A DNA stretch of 20,345 nt from an uncultured Succinatimonas sp. (GCF_905203285.1 NZ_CAJKVK010000032.1:1-20345); one strand, 5' to 3'; shown: positions 1 through 7,422, counted from the first letter of the stretch. The notes: a model not told the origin generated them from the letters alone. A program made the numbers and translations.

Positions 1-2
1 GC

Positions 3-89
3 TTGCTTAAAATTGGTCTTGATGAACAAACCATCAAAAAAGGATTAAATTGCACTGATGAGCAAATTAAAGAGGCAAAAGCCAATTAA
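3..89 (+). CDS. C-terminal end of an unidentified protein (partial; perhaps Rpn/PD-(D/E)XK type)
   Basis: The third forward frame is open from the window edge to a TAA at 87-89 and encodes the last 28 residues of a protein, ending in TDEQIKEAKAN. A strong terminator begins 31 bases after the stop, which supports a real gene end. The short tail (LLKIGLDEQTIKKGLNCTDE...) resembles the repeated helix ending, of the type GL-DEE-I...GLS-EEI, seen at the C-termini of Rpn-family recombination-promoting nucleases and related proteins of gut bacteria. That resemblance is from memory and weak. The start and the catalytic region lie outside the window, so the function is unknown. Confidence 0.6.
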   Translation: MLKIGLDEQTIKKGLNCTDEQIKEAKAN

Positions 90-120
90 ATAAAAATATT
101 TGTTTTACAATTTTTTTGTT

Positions 121-166
121 ATCGCGCAATCAATTTTTTGAAAAGGTTACATTGCGCGATTTTTTT
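121..166 (+). terminator. Rho-independent terminator of the upstream partial gene
   Basis: A perfect 10-bp inverted repeat, ATCGCGCAAT (121-130) and ATTGCGCGAT (151-160), encloses a 20-nt loop and runs into seven T residues (160-166). The T-run lies only on the plus-strand side, so it serves the gene ending at 89 rather than the convergent minus-strand operon ending at 182. Confidence 0.85.
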
Positions 167-181
167 AAGATCTCATGAGGT

Positions 182-1174
182 TTAATGTGAAAAAACGCCG
201 AAATGTTGTTTGGCAAATTCGACTTTTTCATCAACACTCATGGATTTTGCATTAGGCAGTGCTTCAATAAGTCTTAATCTTGGCAATAATCCGGCATTAT
301 TGGCAATTTGTATGGCAAGACCCGGTCTTGCATTAAGCTCAAGCAGCATCGGACCTTTATCTCTATCAAGCACAATGTCCGTTCCGATATAACCAAGCCC
401 TGACATTTCATAGCATGATGAGGCGAGTCTTAACACTTCATCCCAGTGCGGTACTCTTAGTTTAAATAAATCTTTATGGGTATCTGGATGATATTCAATC
501 GGATCGTTGTGCTGAACTCCGCGTACCGCTCTTCCTGTGCGTACACAGATCCCGACTCCGACAGCGCCTTGGTGAAGATTGGCTTTGCCGTCTGATGCAG
601 CTGTGGATAGACGCATCATGCACATGATAGGAAAGCCTTGAAATACGATGACGCGGGTATCGGGTACGCCTTCATAACTGTATCCGTCAAAGACGCTGTC
701 AAAGTGAATCAAATCTTCAATTAATGCAATATCCTGTTTGCCGCCTAATGAAAATAAGCCCGCAAGAATATTTGATGCGTGACGGCGCAGATCGTGTGCG
801 TTTATCGTCTGTCCTGACGCTTTGGTAAAAGATTTTCCAGTACTTGAAGTAATAACCAAAATGCCTTTACCGCCTGATCCTTGAGCCGGCTTTATACAAA
901 ATTCTTTATGCTTTCCGATGATTTCAACGATGTTTTGAACATCATGCTGATTGCGGATCACGCCTAAGAGTTTAGGTGTAGTAATGCCGTTTTTCAGCGC
1001 TATCTCTTTAGTCTTAAGTTTATTGTCGACTAAGGGGTAAAGATTTCTTTTATTGTAGCGGCCTATATAATTTACGTTACGCTGATTCATTCCCATGATC
1101 CCGAAATTAATAAGATTCATGGGGTTTGTGTAGCGCTCTGTAATAGGTCTTAAAAGATTTTTGATAATCATCAT
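182..1174 (-). CDS. RimK-related ATP-grasp, alpha-L-glutamate ligase-like protein
   Basis: This 330-residue protein is an ATP-grasp enzyme of the group annotated as alpha-L-glutamate ligase homologue, related to RimK. RimK-type enzymes use ATP to join glutamate to an amine through an acyl-phosphate; the substrate of this subgroup is not known to me. Visible motifs are the nucleotide-binding segment IKPAQGSGGKGILV (about residues 94-107), a central DTRVIVFQGFPIMCMMRLS block (172-190) and the metal-binding segment LLELNARPGLAIQ (277-289), with the acidic and asparagine ligands intact. No signal peptide is present, so it acts in the cytosol. It is the last gene of a three-gene operon, starting 9 bases after the 7TM gene stop. 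AAGAGGT precedes two adjacent ATG codons; the first is used here and the second is equally possible. The 9-base gap implies cotranscription. Confidence 0.9.
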   Translation of the reverse strand: MMIIKNLLRPITERYTNPMNLINFGIMGMNQRNVNYIGRYNKRNLYPLVDNKLKTKEIALKNGITTPKLLGVIRNQHDVQNIVEIIGKHKEFCIKPAQGSGGKGILVITSSTGKSFTKASGQTINAHDLRRHASNILAGLFSLGGKQDIALIEDLIHFDSVFDGYSYEGVPDTRVIVFQGFPIMCMMRLSTAASDGKANLHQGAVGVGICVRTGRAVRGVQHNDPIEYHPDTHKDLFKLRVPHWDEVLRLASSCYEMSGLGYIGTDIVLDRDKGPMLLELNARPGLAIQIANNAGLLPRLRLIEALPNAKSMSVDEKVEFAKQHFGVFSH

Positions 1175-1183
1175 TAAGACCTC

Positions 1184-2830
1184 TTATTTATTATCATTAT
1201 CGCTATGCTTAAAAGACGGAAAACCCTTGGCTTTCTCTTGTTTTAATTCTTTGCGTTCACGCTTTAATCTGATTGATTCAAGCTCGGTGCTGTCACCGTT
1301 TGAATATTCATTGATATTGTCGGCAAGCGGTTTAAAGCGCTTTAATTCTGAAAGACGGAATCCTGTGTAATTACCCATAAGAAGCACGAGTGCAAGGATA
1401 ATAAACTGAATACCGATAAAGTTGGAGGTCAGATGTTCAATGGTAAGACTGCTCATGGCAATATAAGCGCAGACTGCCACGAAAAGTGATCCTCCGCCTT
1501 GAATGAATACTTCTTTATAACCTTCTTCTTCCCAGATAATTGACATGCGCTCGATGGTCCATGACAAAATGATCATCGGGAAGAAAGTGACTTTAATACC
1601 TTCGGTAAGTCCGATTTTATAAGTGATAAAGGCAATGGCACCGATAATGCCGATCACCGTGATGATAACCGCCGATATTCGCGCCACCAGTAAAAGATTA
1701 AGGTGCGACAACCAAGATCTGACGATAAGTCCTATTGCCACGATAGAAACGAAGCCGATTAAGCCGACCGTTAAAGATGTCTGCAAAAATGCCATGGCAA
1801 TCAGAACCGGCATGAAAGTACCTGAAGTTTTGATACCGACAATGATGCGTAAAAATACTACGATGATAACGCCTATCGGCAGCAGCAGAATGCTTTTAAA
1901 CATTGACTGCTCTTCAATAGGGAGGTTGTCAATGGAGAATGAGACTATGTCATCGCCAAGAACGCGGGTAGCGGCAACTTTTAAGGCTCCTGCGGTATTT
2001 GCCGGCATGGAGCGGCTTACCATAGAGAAACTGATGCGGGCATTTTGTCCGCCTTCTACGTCAAGAATTGATCCGTCATGGTTGACCCAAATAAGCTCAT
2101 TTGCAGTAAGCCCTGAATTTCCGGTTTCCGGGTCGAAAATTTCATAGTTGGTTTTATCAAAAACAGCTACTTTATCACTTAATCCGCGGTTGCGGCGTCC
2201 GTCTTCAAGGTTTAAGACTTTAATTACGCGCGCAGGAATTTGACCGATTTCAAGGATCTTAGTAAGAAGCTGGGCTTTTGAGTATTTGGCATAAAGTAAA
2301 GAGGCTATTTCTTTTTGACGCTGCAGCTCGTTTATGACTTGCACCGTGTATGAGAAAGGTGATGAAGAACGGGACATGGCAGCAGAGGCGATTTCACCCA
2401 TAGCCGTGGCATAAGGCTCGGGCTCTACGTTCTTTGAAAGCTCGGGAACGGTCATGGAAGATCCTTTTGAATCTTCATCAACTAAAAAGTCAGCTTGGTA
2501 ATAAAGAGTTTGCAAGCCGAAAGGATCACGTTTGGTCCACTGTACGTAAGCCGCGTTATCCTTTGTTATATAGCTGGTGCCGAAGCCGATGCTTGAAGTG
2601 TTCTGCTTTATTTGTGAAAAGCCTGGCTGGACTCCCGGCAATGCAAGATTGACGGTGACGGCGTTAGATTCAATCGGCTCGAATTCCACTTTGGCTTCTA
2701 CCGACCAGACGGTACGCTGCTGTCCGGGCAGAAAAGGAATTTCAAAAACAATATGCTGATAAAGCATTAAAGCAATGCCGATCACGAACAAAATAGCGGT
2801 AACGATGTAAAAAACGCCGCGTGATACCAT
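1184..2830 (-). CDS. Membrane protein: inactive transglutaminase-like domain plus seven transmembrane helices
   Basis: This 548-residue protein has one N-terminal membrane anchor (about residues 5-29), a soluble, probably periplasmic, region (30-310) containing a degenerate transglutaminase-like fold, and a C-terminal bundle of about seven hydrophobic segments between 312 and 490. A charged cytosolic tail (495-548, rich in K, R and E) follows. This is the architecture of the family described as inactive transglutaminase fused to 7TM. The segment AQLLTKILEIGQIPARVIKV (186-205) aligns with the core transglutaminase helix and strand, but no cysteine occurs in the whole periplasmic part; the only one is C454, inside a helix. 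Catalysis by the classical Cys-His-Asp triad is therefore impossible. AAGGA lies 8 bases before the ATG. It is 27 bases after the retropepsin gene and 9 before the ligase gene, so the three are probably one functional unit. A role linking periplasmic and cytosolic steps is inference. Confidence 0.88.
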   Translation of the reverse strand: MVSRGVFYIVTAILFVIGIALMLYQHIVFEIPFLPGQQRTVWSVEAKVEFEPIESNAVTVNLALPGVQPGFSQIKQNTSSIGFGTSYITKDNAAYVQWTKRDPFGLQTLYYQADFLVDEDSKGSSMTVPELSKNVEPEPYATAMGEIASAAMSRSSSPFSYTVQVINELQRQKEIASLLYAKYSKAQLLTKILEIGQIPARVIKVLNLEDGRRNRGLSDKVAVFDKTNYEIFDPETGNSGLTANELIWVNHDGSILDVEGGQNARISFSMVSRSMPANTAGALKVAATRVLGDDIVSFSIDNLPIEEQSMFKSILLLPIGVIIVVFLRIIVGIKTSGTFMPVLIAMAFLQTSLTVGLIGFVSIVAIGLIVRSWLSHLNLLLVARISAVIITVIGIIGAIAFITYKIGLTEGIKVTFFPMIILSWTIERMSIIWEEEGYKEVFIQGGGSLFVAVCAYIAMSSLTIEHLTSNFIGIQFIILALVLLMGNYTGFRLSELKRFKPLADNINEYSNGDSTELESIRLKRERKELKQEKAKGFPSFKHSDNDNK

Positions 2831-2857
2831 GATGAATGTCCTTTAAAATTTTAGAAT

Positions 2858-3850
2858 TTATTTTTTCTCTTGATTGGCTGCATTTCGCTTGTCAATGACC
2901 GGAGGCAAAGCTTTTTCAGCATCATCGCCAAGATTGGATCCGTTATCGGCAGGATATGCAATCTTCCCTGCCGATTCATTGATATTTTGTTTATCAAACT
3001 CAGCATTAGGATTGATGCCTTTATCTTTGGCCGCATTGTATGCGTCGCGGTTTAAAAGCACCAGTACATTATTTTCGCGTTCAAATATATGCTGTCTTGA
3101 GACATCCACAACAGCAATGTCCTGAATAAATGTGCGTCCGATAAGTAATGCGTACTGCATTTTGCTTCTGTCAGTAAGAGTAAATTCCGAAGCGGCGGAG
3201 TAATCGCCGATTTTAATGTTAAGGCTTACGACAGGGCGCTTGGTTACTGTGTCTTTTGATGACTGACGAATTTCAGAATAACGGACATGGGGTGCTTCCA
3301 TCTCAATGAAACGGTCATTGGCGGCAAGCGTGAAACGATACCATTTTTTACCGTTGCGCTCAAATTCGGTTATGTCGGTAGCGCTGATAGAGGAAACTGC
3401 AGCACCGGTATCGATTCTGGCATCGATATAAGCGTTGGCTTCTTTTACATAGATAAACTCATCTTCACCGAAAATCATTTTCCCGTCGGGAGTTGAGTTT
3501 GAAGAAGATCCTTTTACGCTTACTGTTCCTTCTTTATTGTTTGAAGATGCTTTATTTTTATCTTTCATAAGAGTGTAGGCTAAGGTCTCATTTTGACGAC
3601 GCAATTGTCTTAATTCACGCAAAATCGTATTGCGAAAAGCTTTATCTTCTTTTTGGTCGGCGTCAATTCTTGATTTTAAGGAACGGATATTGGCACGCTG
3701 GCTGTTAAGCTCTTCATTGATGCTTTGCATAACGCCGGATATTTCAGTTAAGCGGTTGTTGGTTTTATCAAGTGCTGCCGTATCAGCGGCATAAGCGGTA
3801 AAAGCGGTTATACATGATGATAAAACGACGATTTTTAATAGGTTTAACAT
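2858..3850 (-). CDS. Exported retropepsin-like aspartic protease (RimK/LysX-type ATP-dependent zinc protease family)
   Basis: This 330-residue protein begins with a hydrophobic signal sequence and a likely cleavage at AYA (residues 19-21). An LSSC motif at 10-13 makes a lipoprotein possible, but the hydrophobic stretch after the cysteine argues against it. Residues 25-100 are charged, heptad-rich and probably coiled coil, followed by a Ser/Asn-rich linker (101-122). The catalytic domain spans about 125-270, with the retropepsin motif ARIDTGAAVSSI (144-155; Asp147 the predicted catalytic Asp) and a later hydrophobic ALLIGRTFI (234-242), equivalent to the second flap-side motif. The Pfam-style name zinc protease is historical; the visible motif is that of an aspartic protease, which would work as a homodimer. 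The C-terminal tail (271-330) is polar and low-complexity. GAGG lies 5 bases before the ATG. It is the first gene of the operon with the 7TM and ligase genes. Confidence 0.87.
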   Translation of the reverse strand: MLNLLKIVVLSSCITAFTAYAADTAALDKTNNRLTEISGVMQSINEELNSQRANIRSLKSRIDADQKEDKAFRNTILRELRQLRRQNETLAYTLMKDKNKASSNNKEGTVSVKGSSSNSTPDGKMIFGEDEFIYVKEANAYIDARIDTGAAVSSISATDITEFERNGKKWYRFTLAANDRFIEMEAPHVRYSEIRQSSKDTVTKRPVVSLNIKIGDYSAASEFTLTDRSKMQYALLIGRTFIQDIAVVDVSRQHIFERENNVLVLLNRDAYNAAKDKGINPNAEFDKQNINESAGKIAYPADNGSNLGDDAEKALPPVIDKRNAANQEKK

Positions 3851-3985
3851 CTAAGCCTCGTTAAAATGATCACGGCTAGCAATGTAGCACTTTTTATATG
3901 CGATATTTTACTACGCAAAGTCTAACCTAAGAAAGATAGAAAAAAATTAGCTTTCTTTTAAAATCGTTTAAAAAGTTAAAGTTTT

Positions 3986-4861
3986 TTAGGACTTTAGCTT
4001 AGCGATGCTTTGCCGCATCTTACTCATGTTCTTTTCAAAAGTTTCTTTTTTCAACATGGAGACTTTAGTGTAAAGAACATCATTTATAGCCATGTGGATT
4101 AAGCGTGAAACGGATGCTTCCGAGTTGTTTTTTACTTCAGGTCCTACGCCTATCAACACTTCGTCGGCTATTTTTGACGCAGGAGATAGAGTATGGCTTG
4201 TTATCAGGATAATTTTGCCGCCGTTTTCTTTTATTATTTGTAAATTGTTTAAAAGATCAACAGAGCTTCCCGTATAAGATACGGCAAGAACCAAAGTGTC
4301 TTTAGTTGAACATGCTGATAATGTAGCCTGTTGATGCGGATCTGCTGAAAATTCGCAAGAAATACCCAGGCGCACGAAGCGGGTGGCGATATCGCTGCAG
4401 ACGGTTGCCGAGTTTCCGTAGCCAAAACAGATAAGACGTGAGGCTTTGCTGATAAGCAAGGCACTGCGATCAAGGGCATTAAAATTTAAAAGTTTAAGCG
4501 TGTTGTTTAAACCGTCTGAAATATTCTGAAATATTTTATGGCTTATGCTTTGACAGTTATCGTTATTTGAAATGTTTTTATCAAAAGTATTAACGCTGTC
4601 AGCTCCGGCAAACACGATTTTAAGGGATTGAAGTCCCGCAAGATTGAGTTTTTTACAAAAGCGTGAGATGGTGATTTCAGATACCGAAGTGGCATTTGCC
4701 AGATCGGAAATTGTCATTTGTAAAAAATGATTAAGATTGGCACTTATATAGTTGGCGATTTTTATATCTGCCTTGGTAAAAAGTCTTGAGTTTGCTGAAA
4801 ATAAGCTGATTGCCAAAGTATTATCATGCAGAACGTAAGCATATTTTTTTTCGTTTGGCAT
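3986..4861 (-). CDS. MurR/RpiR-family transcriptional regulator with SIS domain
   Basis: The 291-residue protein has an N-terminal helix-turn-helix domain of the RpiR type (about residues 15-90; core LANATSVSEITISRFCKKL, 54-72) and a C-terminal sugar isomerase (SIS) domain (about 125-255) that normally senses a phosphosugar. SIS hallmarks are FGYGNSATVCSDIATRF (146-162) and VSYTGSSVDLLNN (194-206), the phosphosugar-binding serines and turns. It lies downstream of gnd on the same strand, behind a strong terminator, so it probably has its own promoter yet may sense a pentose-phosphate or Entner-Doudoroff intermediate; that link is inferred from position only. AAGGA stands 6 bases before the ATG. 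The length is normal for the family (about 280-300). No clear terminator follows it. HexR is the best-known relative controlling gluconate and glucose catabolism, but orthology is not claimed. Confidence 0.88.
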   Translation of the reverse strand: MPNEKKYAYVLHDNTLAISLFSANSRLFTKADIKIANYISANLNHFLQMTISDLANATSVSEITISRFCKKLNLAGLQSLKIVFAGADSVNTFDKNISNNDNCQSISHKIFQNISDGLNNTLKLLNFNALDRSALLISKASRLICFGYGNSATVCSDIATRFVRLGISCEFSADPHQQATLSACSTKDTLVLAVSYTGSSVDLLNNLQIIKENGGKIILITSHTLSPASKIADEVLIGVGPEVKNNSEASVSRLIHMAINDVLYTKVSMLKKETFEKNMSKMRQSIAKLKS

Positions 4862-4897
4862 AAGGGTTCCTTAAAATTATCGTGCTTTTACTTAAAG

Positions 4898-4903
4898 ATT
4901 ATA
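4898..4903 (-). promoter_or_regulatory. Possible -10 element for the rpiR-type gene
   Basis: A perfect TATAAT on the minus strand overlaps by one base the outer arm of the upstream gnd terminator and would start transcription about 30 bases before the regulator ATG. No good -35 hexamer is visible at 16-18 bases, because that position falls inside the terminator hairpin. Tentative. Confidence 0.3.
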
Positions 4904-4932
4904 AAGAAGATCCCTTTTTAGGGATCTTCTTT
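4903..4932 (-). terminator. Rho-independent terminator of gnd
   Basis: A perfect 12-bp inverted repeat, AAAGAAGATCCC (4903-4914) and GGGATCTTCTTT (4921-4932), has a 6-base loop. It sits 12 bases beyond the gnd stop codon on the minus strand. The 3' tail reads ATAATCTTT, moderately T-rich, so it is a good but not ideal intrinsic terminator. Confidence 0.75.
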
Positions 4933-4944
4933 AGCGGCTTTATA

Positions 4945-6351
4945 TTAATTGCTCCAATTGTGATGAATGGTTTCTCCGTTGTGAACCAGGGTAAAGGTAT
5001 GGGCACCGAAATAGTCGCGCAGTCCTTGGATTAAGTTGGCGCCGACAATCGGGGTGGACATGGTGTCGATATAGCTTATAGCCTGCATGAAAGTCGGTAC
5101 GGGTATTCCGGTGGCTACGGCTAAAGCTGCGACTTTACGGGCAGAGGGCAGGCACTTATTGATTTTTTCCTTAAAGAAAGGAGCGTCAATCAGGTTTTTA
5201 AGCTCAGGATCTGCGGCAAAAGCATTAGTGATATCGTTTAGGAATTTTGCCTGAATGATGCAGCCGCCGCGGAAGATTTCGGCAATTTTACCCAATCTTA
5301 AATTCCAATTGTAAGCATCTGATCCGGCTTTATATAAAGCAAAACCTTGGGCATAAGCGGCAATCTTGCCAAGATAGAGGCATTTTTCGACAATATCGAT
5401 AAGCTCTTCTTTATCAATATTTACTGAAATAGGTTTGACAAAAGCATCTTCACGCAAGGAGCGTACTTCAGGCTCGGCACTGCTGAAGCGGCAGTTGCAG
5501 GCGCTGTCGATTAAGCTTAGATCGACACCTAAATTAAAACCTGAAATCGCAGTCCATTTGCCGGTACCTTTTTGTCCGGCGCTGTCTTTGATGTCATCGA
5601 CAAGCGAGCCCGGGGCATAGGGATTTTTTTCGGCAAGAACCTTCGAGGTGATGCTGATTAAATAGCTCTTAAGCTCTCCTTCGTTGTAACGGCTGAAAAT
5701 ATCGGCAAGTTCATCATTTGAAAAATTACCGAGGCGTTTTAACAGTAAATAGCTTTCAGCGATAAGCTGCATGTCGGCATATTCAATACCGTTGTGCACC
5801 ATCTTAACGAAGTGTCCGGCGCCGTCTGTTCCCATGTAGGCACAGCACGGTTTGCCGTCAGATGCTTTGGCTGAAATATCTTCAAGGATTTTACCGACAA
5901 GTCCATAGCTTTGCTCCGTACCGCCCGGCATGATAGCAGGGCCTTTACGAGCACCGGCTGCTCCTCCTGAAACTCCGACGCCAGCGTAGATTATGCCTTT
6001 TTTGGCAAGTTCAAGGGAACGGGCTCTTGTGTCCTCGAAGTTTGAGTTGCCGAGATCCATTACGATATCGTCTTTTTCAATAAGACCGTCGAGGGAATGT
6101 AAAACGGCGTCAACCGGCTTGCCAGCAGTTACCATGATAATGATTTTACGCGGGACTTTAAGGCTTGCTACCATAGCTTTTATATCAGTAAAAGCTTCGG
6201 CATTTTCATGCGGGGTTTCTTTTTGGAATTTTTCTACCAAATCCGCAGTGTAATTGTAAACGGCAATTTTATAACCGTGATCAGCAATATTTAATGCAAG
6301 ATTGCTGCCCATAACGCCAAGACCGATTAAAGCGATATCATTGTGCCCCAT
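4945..6351 (-). CDS. gnd: 6-phosphogluconate dehydrogenase, decarboxylating
   Basis: At 468 residues it matches the standard long-chain Gnd. It oxidises and decarboxylates 6-phosphogluconate to ribulose 5-phosphate in the oxidative pentose phosphate pathway. The start is placed at 6351 because AAGGAG lies 7 bases before that ATG and the N-terminus MGHNDIALIGLGVMGSNLA aligns with other Gnd proteins; an in-frame upstream TTG (6388-6390) has no such site. Visible features are the Rossmann motif GLGVMG (10-15), the substrate segment GVSGG (126-130), the catalytic-site block KMVHNGIEY (183-191), KGTGKWT in the helical domain, and RDYFGAHTF near the C-terminus. Two departures stand out. The NADP 2'-phosphate motif NRT reads N33-Y34-T35, and the usual GGEEGAR reads GGAAGAR (131-132 both Ala). 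The coenzyme preference is therefore open. A strong terminator follows. Confidence 0.95.
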   Translation of the reverse strand: MGHNDIALIGLGVMGSNLALNIADHGYKIAVYNYTADLVEKFQKETPHENAEAFTDIKAMVASLKVPRKIIIMVTAGKPVDAVLHSLDGLIEKDDIVMDLGNSNFEDTRARSLELAKKGIIYAGVGVSGGAAGARKGPAIMPGGTEQSYGLVGKILEDISAKASDGKPCCAYMGTDGAGHFVKMVHNGIEYADMQLIAESYLLLKRLGNFSNDELADIFSRYNEGELKSYLISITSKVLAEKNPYAPGSLVDDIKDSAGQKGTGKWTAISGFNLGVDLSLIDSACNCRFSSAEPEVRSLREDAFVKPISVNIDKEELIDIVEKCLYLGKIAAYAQGFALYKAGSDAYNWNLRLGKIAEIFRGGCIIQAKFLNDITNAFAADPELKNLIDAPFFKEKINKCLPSARKVAALAVATGIPVPTFMQAISYIDTMSTPIVGANLIQGLRDYFGAHTFTLVHNGETIHHNWSN

Positions 6352-6389
6352 GAGAAAACTCCTTAATAGTGTATTAATTTGGATTTTCA

Positions 6390-6416
6390 ATATTAATTTT
6401 GATGGAATGACGTCAA
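6390..6416 (-). promoter_or_regulatory. gnd: Candidate gnd promoter with an overlapping 8-bp palindrome
   Basis: On the minus strand TTGACG (6411-6416) is five of six to the -35 consensus, and TAATAT (6390-6395) is four of six to -10, but the 15-base spacing is short. The palindrome TGACGTCA (6408-6415) overlaps the -35 and could be an operator. A second, equally weak pair (TTGATA and TAGATT, 18-base spacing) lies slightly upstream. Confidence 0.3.
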
Positions 6417-6505
6417 TTTAATCTAAATTTAATGAAATGTTTATATCAATTTTAGCGTTTCGCCAAACAGATCAACAAAAAAGAGGACTTTATACAAAGC
6501 TTGAT

Positions 6506-7393
6506 TTAAAGCGGATTTAAAAAGTTATCAATTCGACTTTTTTCTGTGATGTAGAGCTCATCTGCAAATTGCATGAGATCTTCGGTTTTATCGAACTCGT
6601 CAGGGCTTATAAGAGTATCTGATTTAAAGTTAAGGCGTAAAAGCTGTTCGGGTTTTAAAAGTCTTTTGGCAATTTGGTTGGTTGCTTCTGACTGCAATGA
6701 CGCTAAAAACTCGGTAAGAGTTCTTATTTTCCAGCCGTTTATAAGTCCCCAGCGTTTGTTTTCATCGTCGTAGAATCCGGAAAAATGACCTGATCCTAAA
6801 GAAATTACCTTGATTTTATCTAAAGGAACTTTAAAGTGATCGCGCGCAACTGCAATCGCCGACAAAATAGGGTTGTTTCCCCACATACCGCCGTCTGCCA
6901 AAAGTCTGCCGTCGACAATGGTAGGATCAAAGTAGGTAGGGGCGCTGCAGGAGGCTAATATCGCTTCGTAAAGATAGGGGTTGTCATCTGCAAAGCTTGA
7001 AAACAAATGACCGGATCCGGCCTTAAGATCGGTAGTGGGAATTAACAGCGGTAGTTTGACGTCTTTTAGCCGCTTTTTGCCGAAAACCTGACGCAGTACC
7101 GCTTTTAAGCGTCCGTTGTCATAAGAGCTTTGTACCGCTTTTTCTAAAAGTCTTGGACCGAAGAAAAATTTTTTGGAAAAAATAATCGATCCGGAAGCCT
7201 GGTATAAAGAAACGATAATGCTCGGATCAATTTTTAACGCCATGCAGGATGCGATTATGGATCCGGTACTGGTCCCCGCGATTAAGTTAAATGCAGGCAA
7301 TTTGCTGCTTGAACGCAACAGCTCCAGGAGCCTTGCGGCAAAAACTCCGCGGATGCCTCCGCCGTCAATGCTTAAAATCACAAATTGCTGCAT
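6506..7393 (-). CDS. Patatin-like phospholipase
   Basis: This 295-residue protein is a patatin-family lipid acyl hydrolase with a Ser-Asp dyad. All family landmarks are visible: the oxyanion-hole glycine loop DGGGIRG (10-16), the nucleophile elbow GTSTG (40-44, Ser42), and the catalytic aspartate in ADGGMWGNNP (166-175, Asp167). There is no signal peptide or membrane helix, so it is a soluble cytosolic enzyme. The start is set at 7393 because AAAGAGG lies 6 bases before that ATG; an in-frame TTG 18 bases upstream would put the ribosome site inside the gene. The architecture is that of the short bacterial patatins, a group that includes the CBASS effector CapV, but no cyclic-nucleotide synthase, ubiquitin-like or other CBASS gene is nearby, so a housekeeping lipid role is equally likely. 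It stands alone, 154 bases upstream of the gnd start codon. Confidence 0.92.
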   Translation of the reverse strand: MQQFVILSIDGGGIRGVFAARLLELLRSSSKLPAFNLIAGTSTGSIIASCMALKIDPSIIVSLYQASGSIIFSKKFFFGPRLLEKAVQSSYDNGRLKAVLRQVFGKKRLKDVKLPLLIPTTDLKAGSGHLFSSFADDNPYLYEAILASCSAPTYFDPTIVDGRLLADGGMWGNNPILSAIAVARDHFKVPLDKIKVISLGSGHFSGFYDDENKRWGLINGWKIRTLTEFLASLQSEATNQIAKRLLKPEQLLRLNFKSDTLISPDEFDKTEDLMQFADELYITEKSRIDNFLNPL

Positions 7394-7408
7394 GTTCAAC
7401 CTCTTTTG

Positions 7409-7422
7409 CAATATGCATATTG
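7409..7422. promoter_or_regulatory. Perfect 14-bp palindrome before the patatin gene
   Basis: CAATATGCATATTG is its own reverse complement and lies directly upstream of the patatin ribosome-binding site, 16 to 29 bases before the ATG. Its position fits an operator overlapping the transcription start or leader of the patatin gene. No regulator is identified. Confidence 0.4.

Noticed and set aside
2858..3850. Lipoprotein reading of the retropepsin signal sequence (LSSC at residues 10-13)
   Set aside because: The hydrophobic core continues well past the cysteine and a good AYA signal peptidase I site follows, so a normal exported protein is more likely.
3940..3985. Possible terminator after the RpiR-type gene (AAGAAAG...CTTTCTT with T-run)
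   Set aside because: The stem is 7 bp with low GC, the T-run lies in the loop and not after the stem, and no tail follows.
6506..7393. CBASS defence operon
   Set aside because: Only the patatin is present; neighbours are gnd and an AEC permease, with no CD-NTase or accessory Cap genes.
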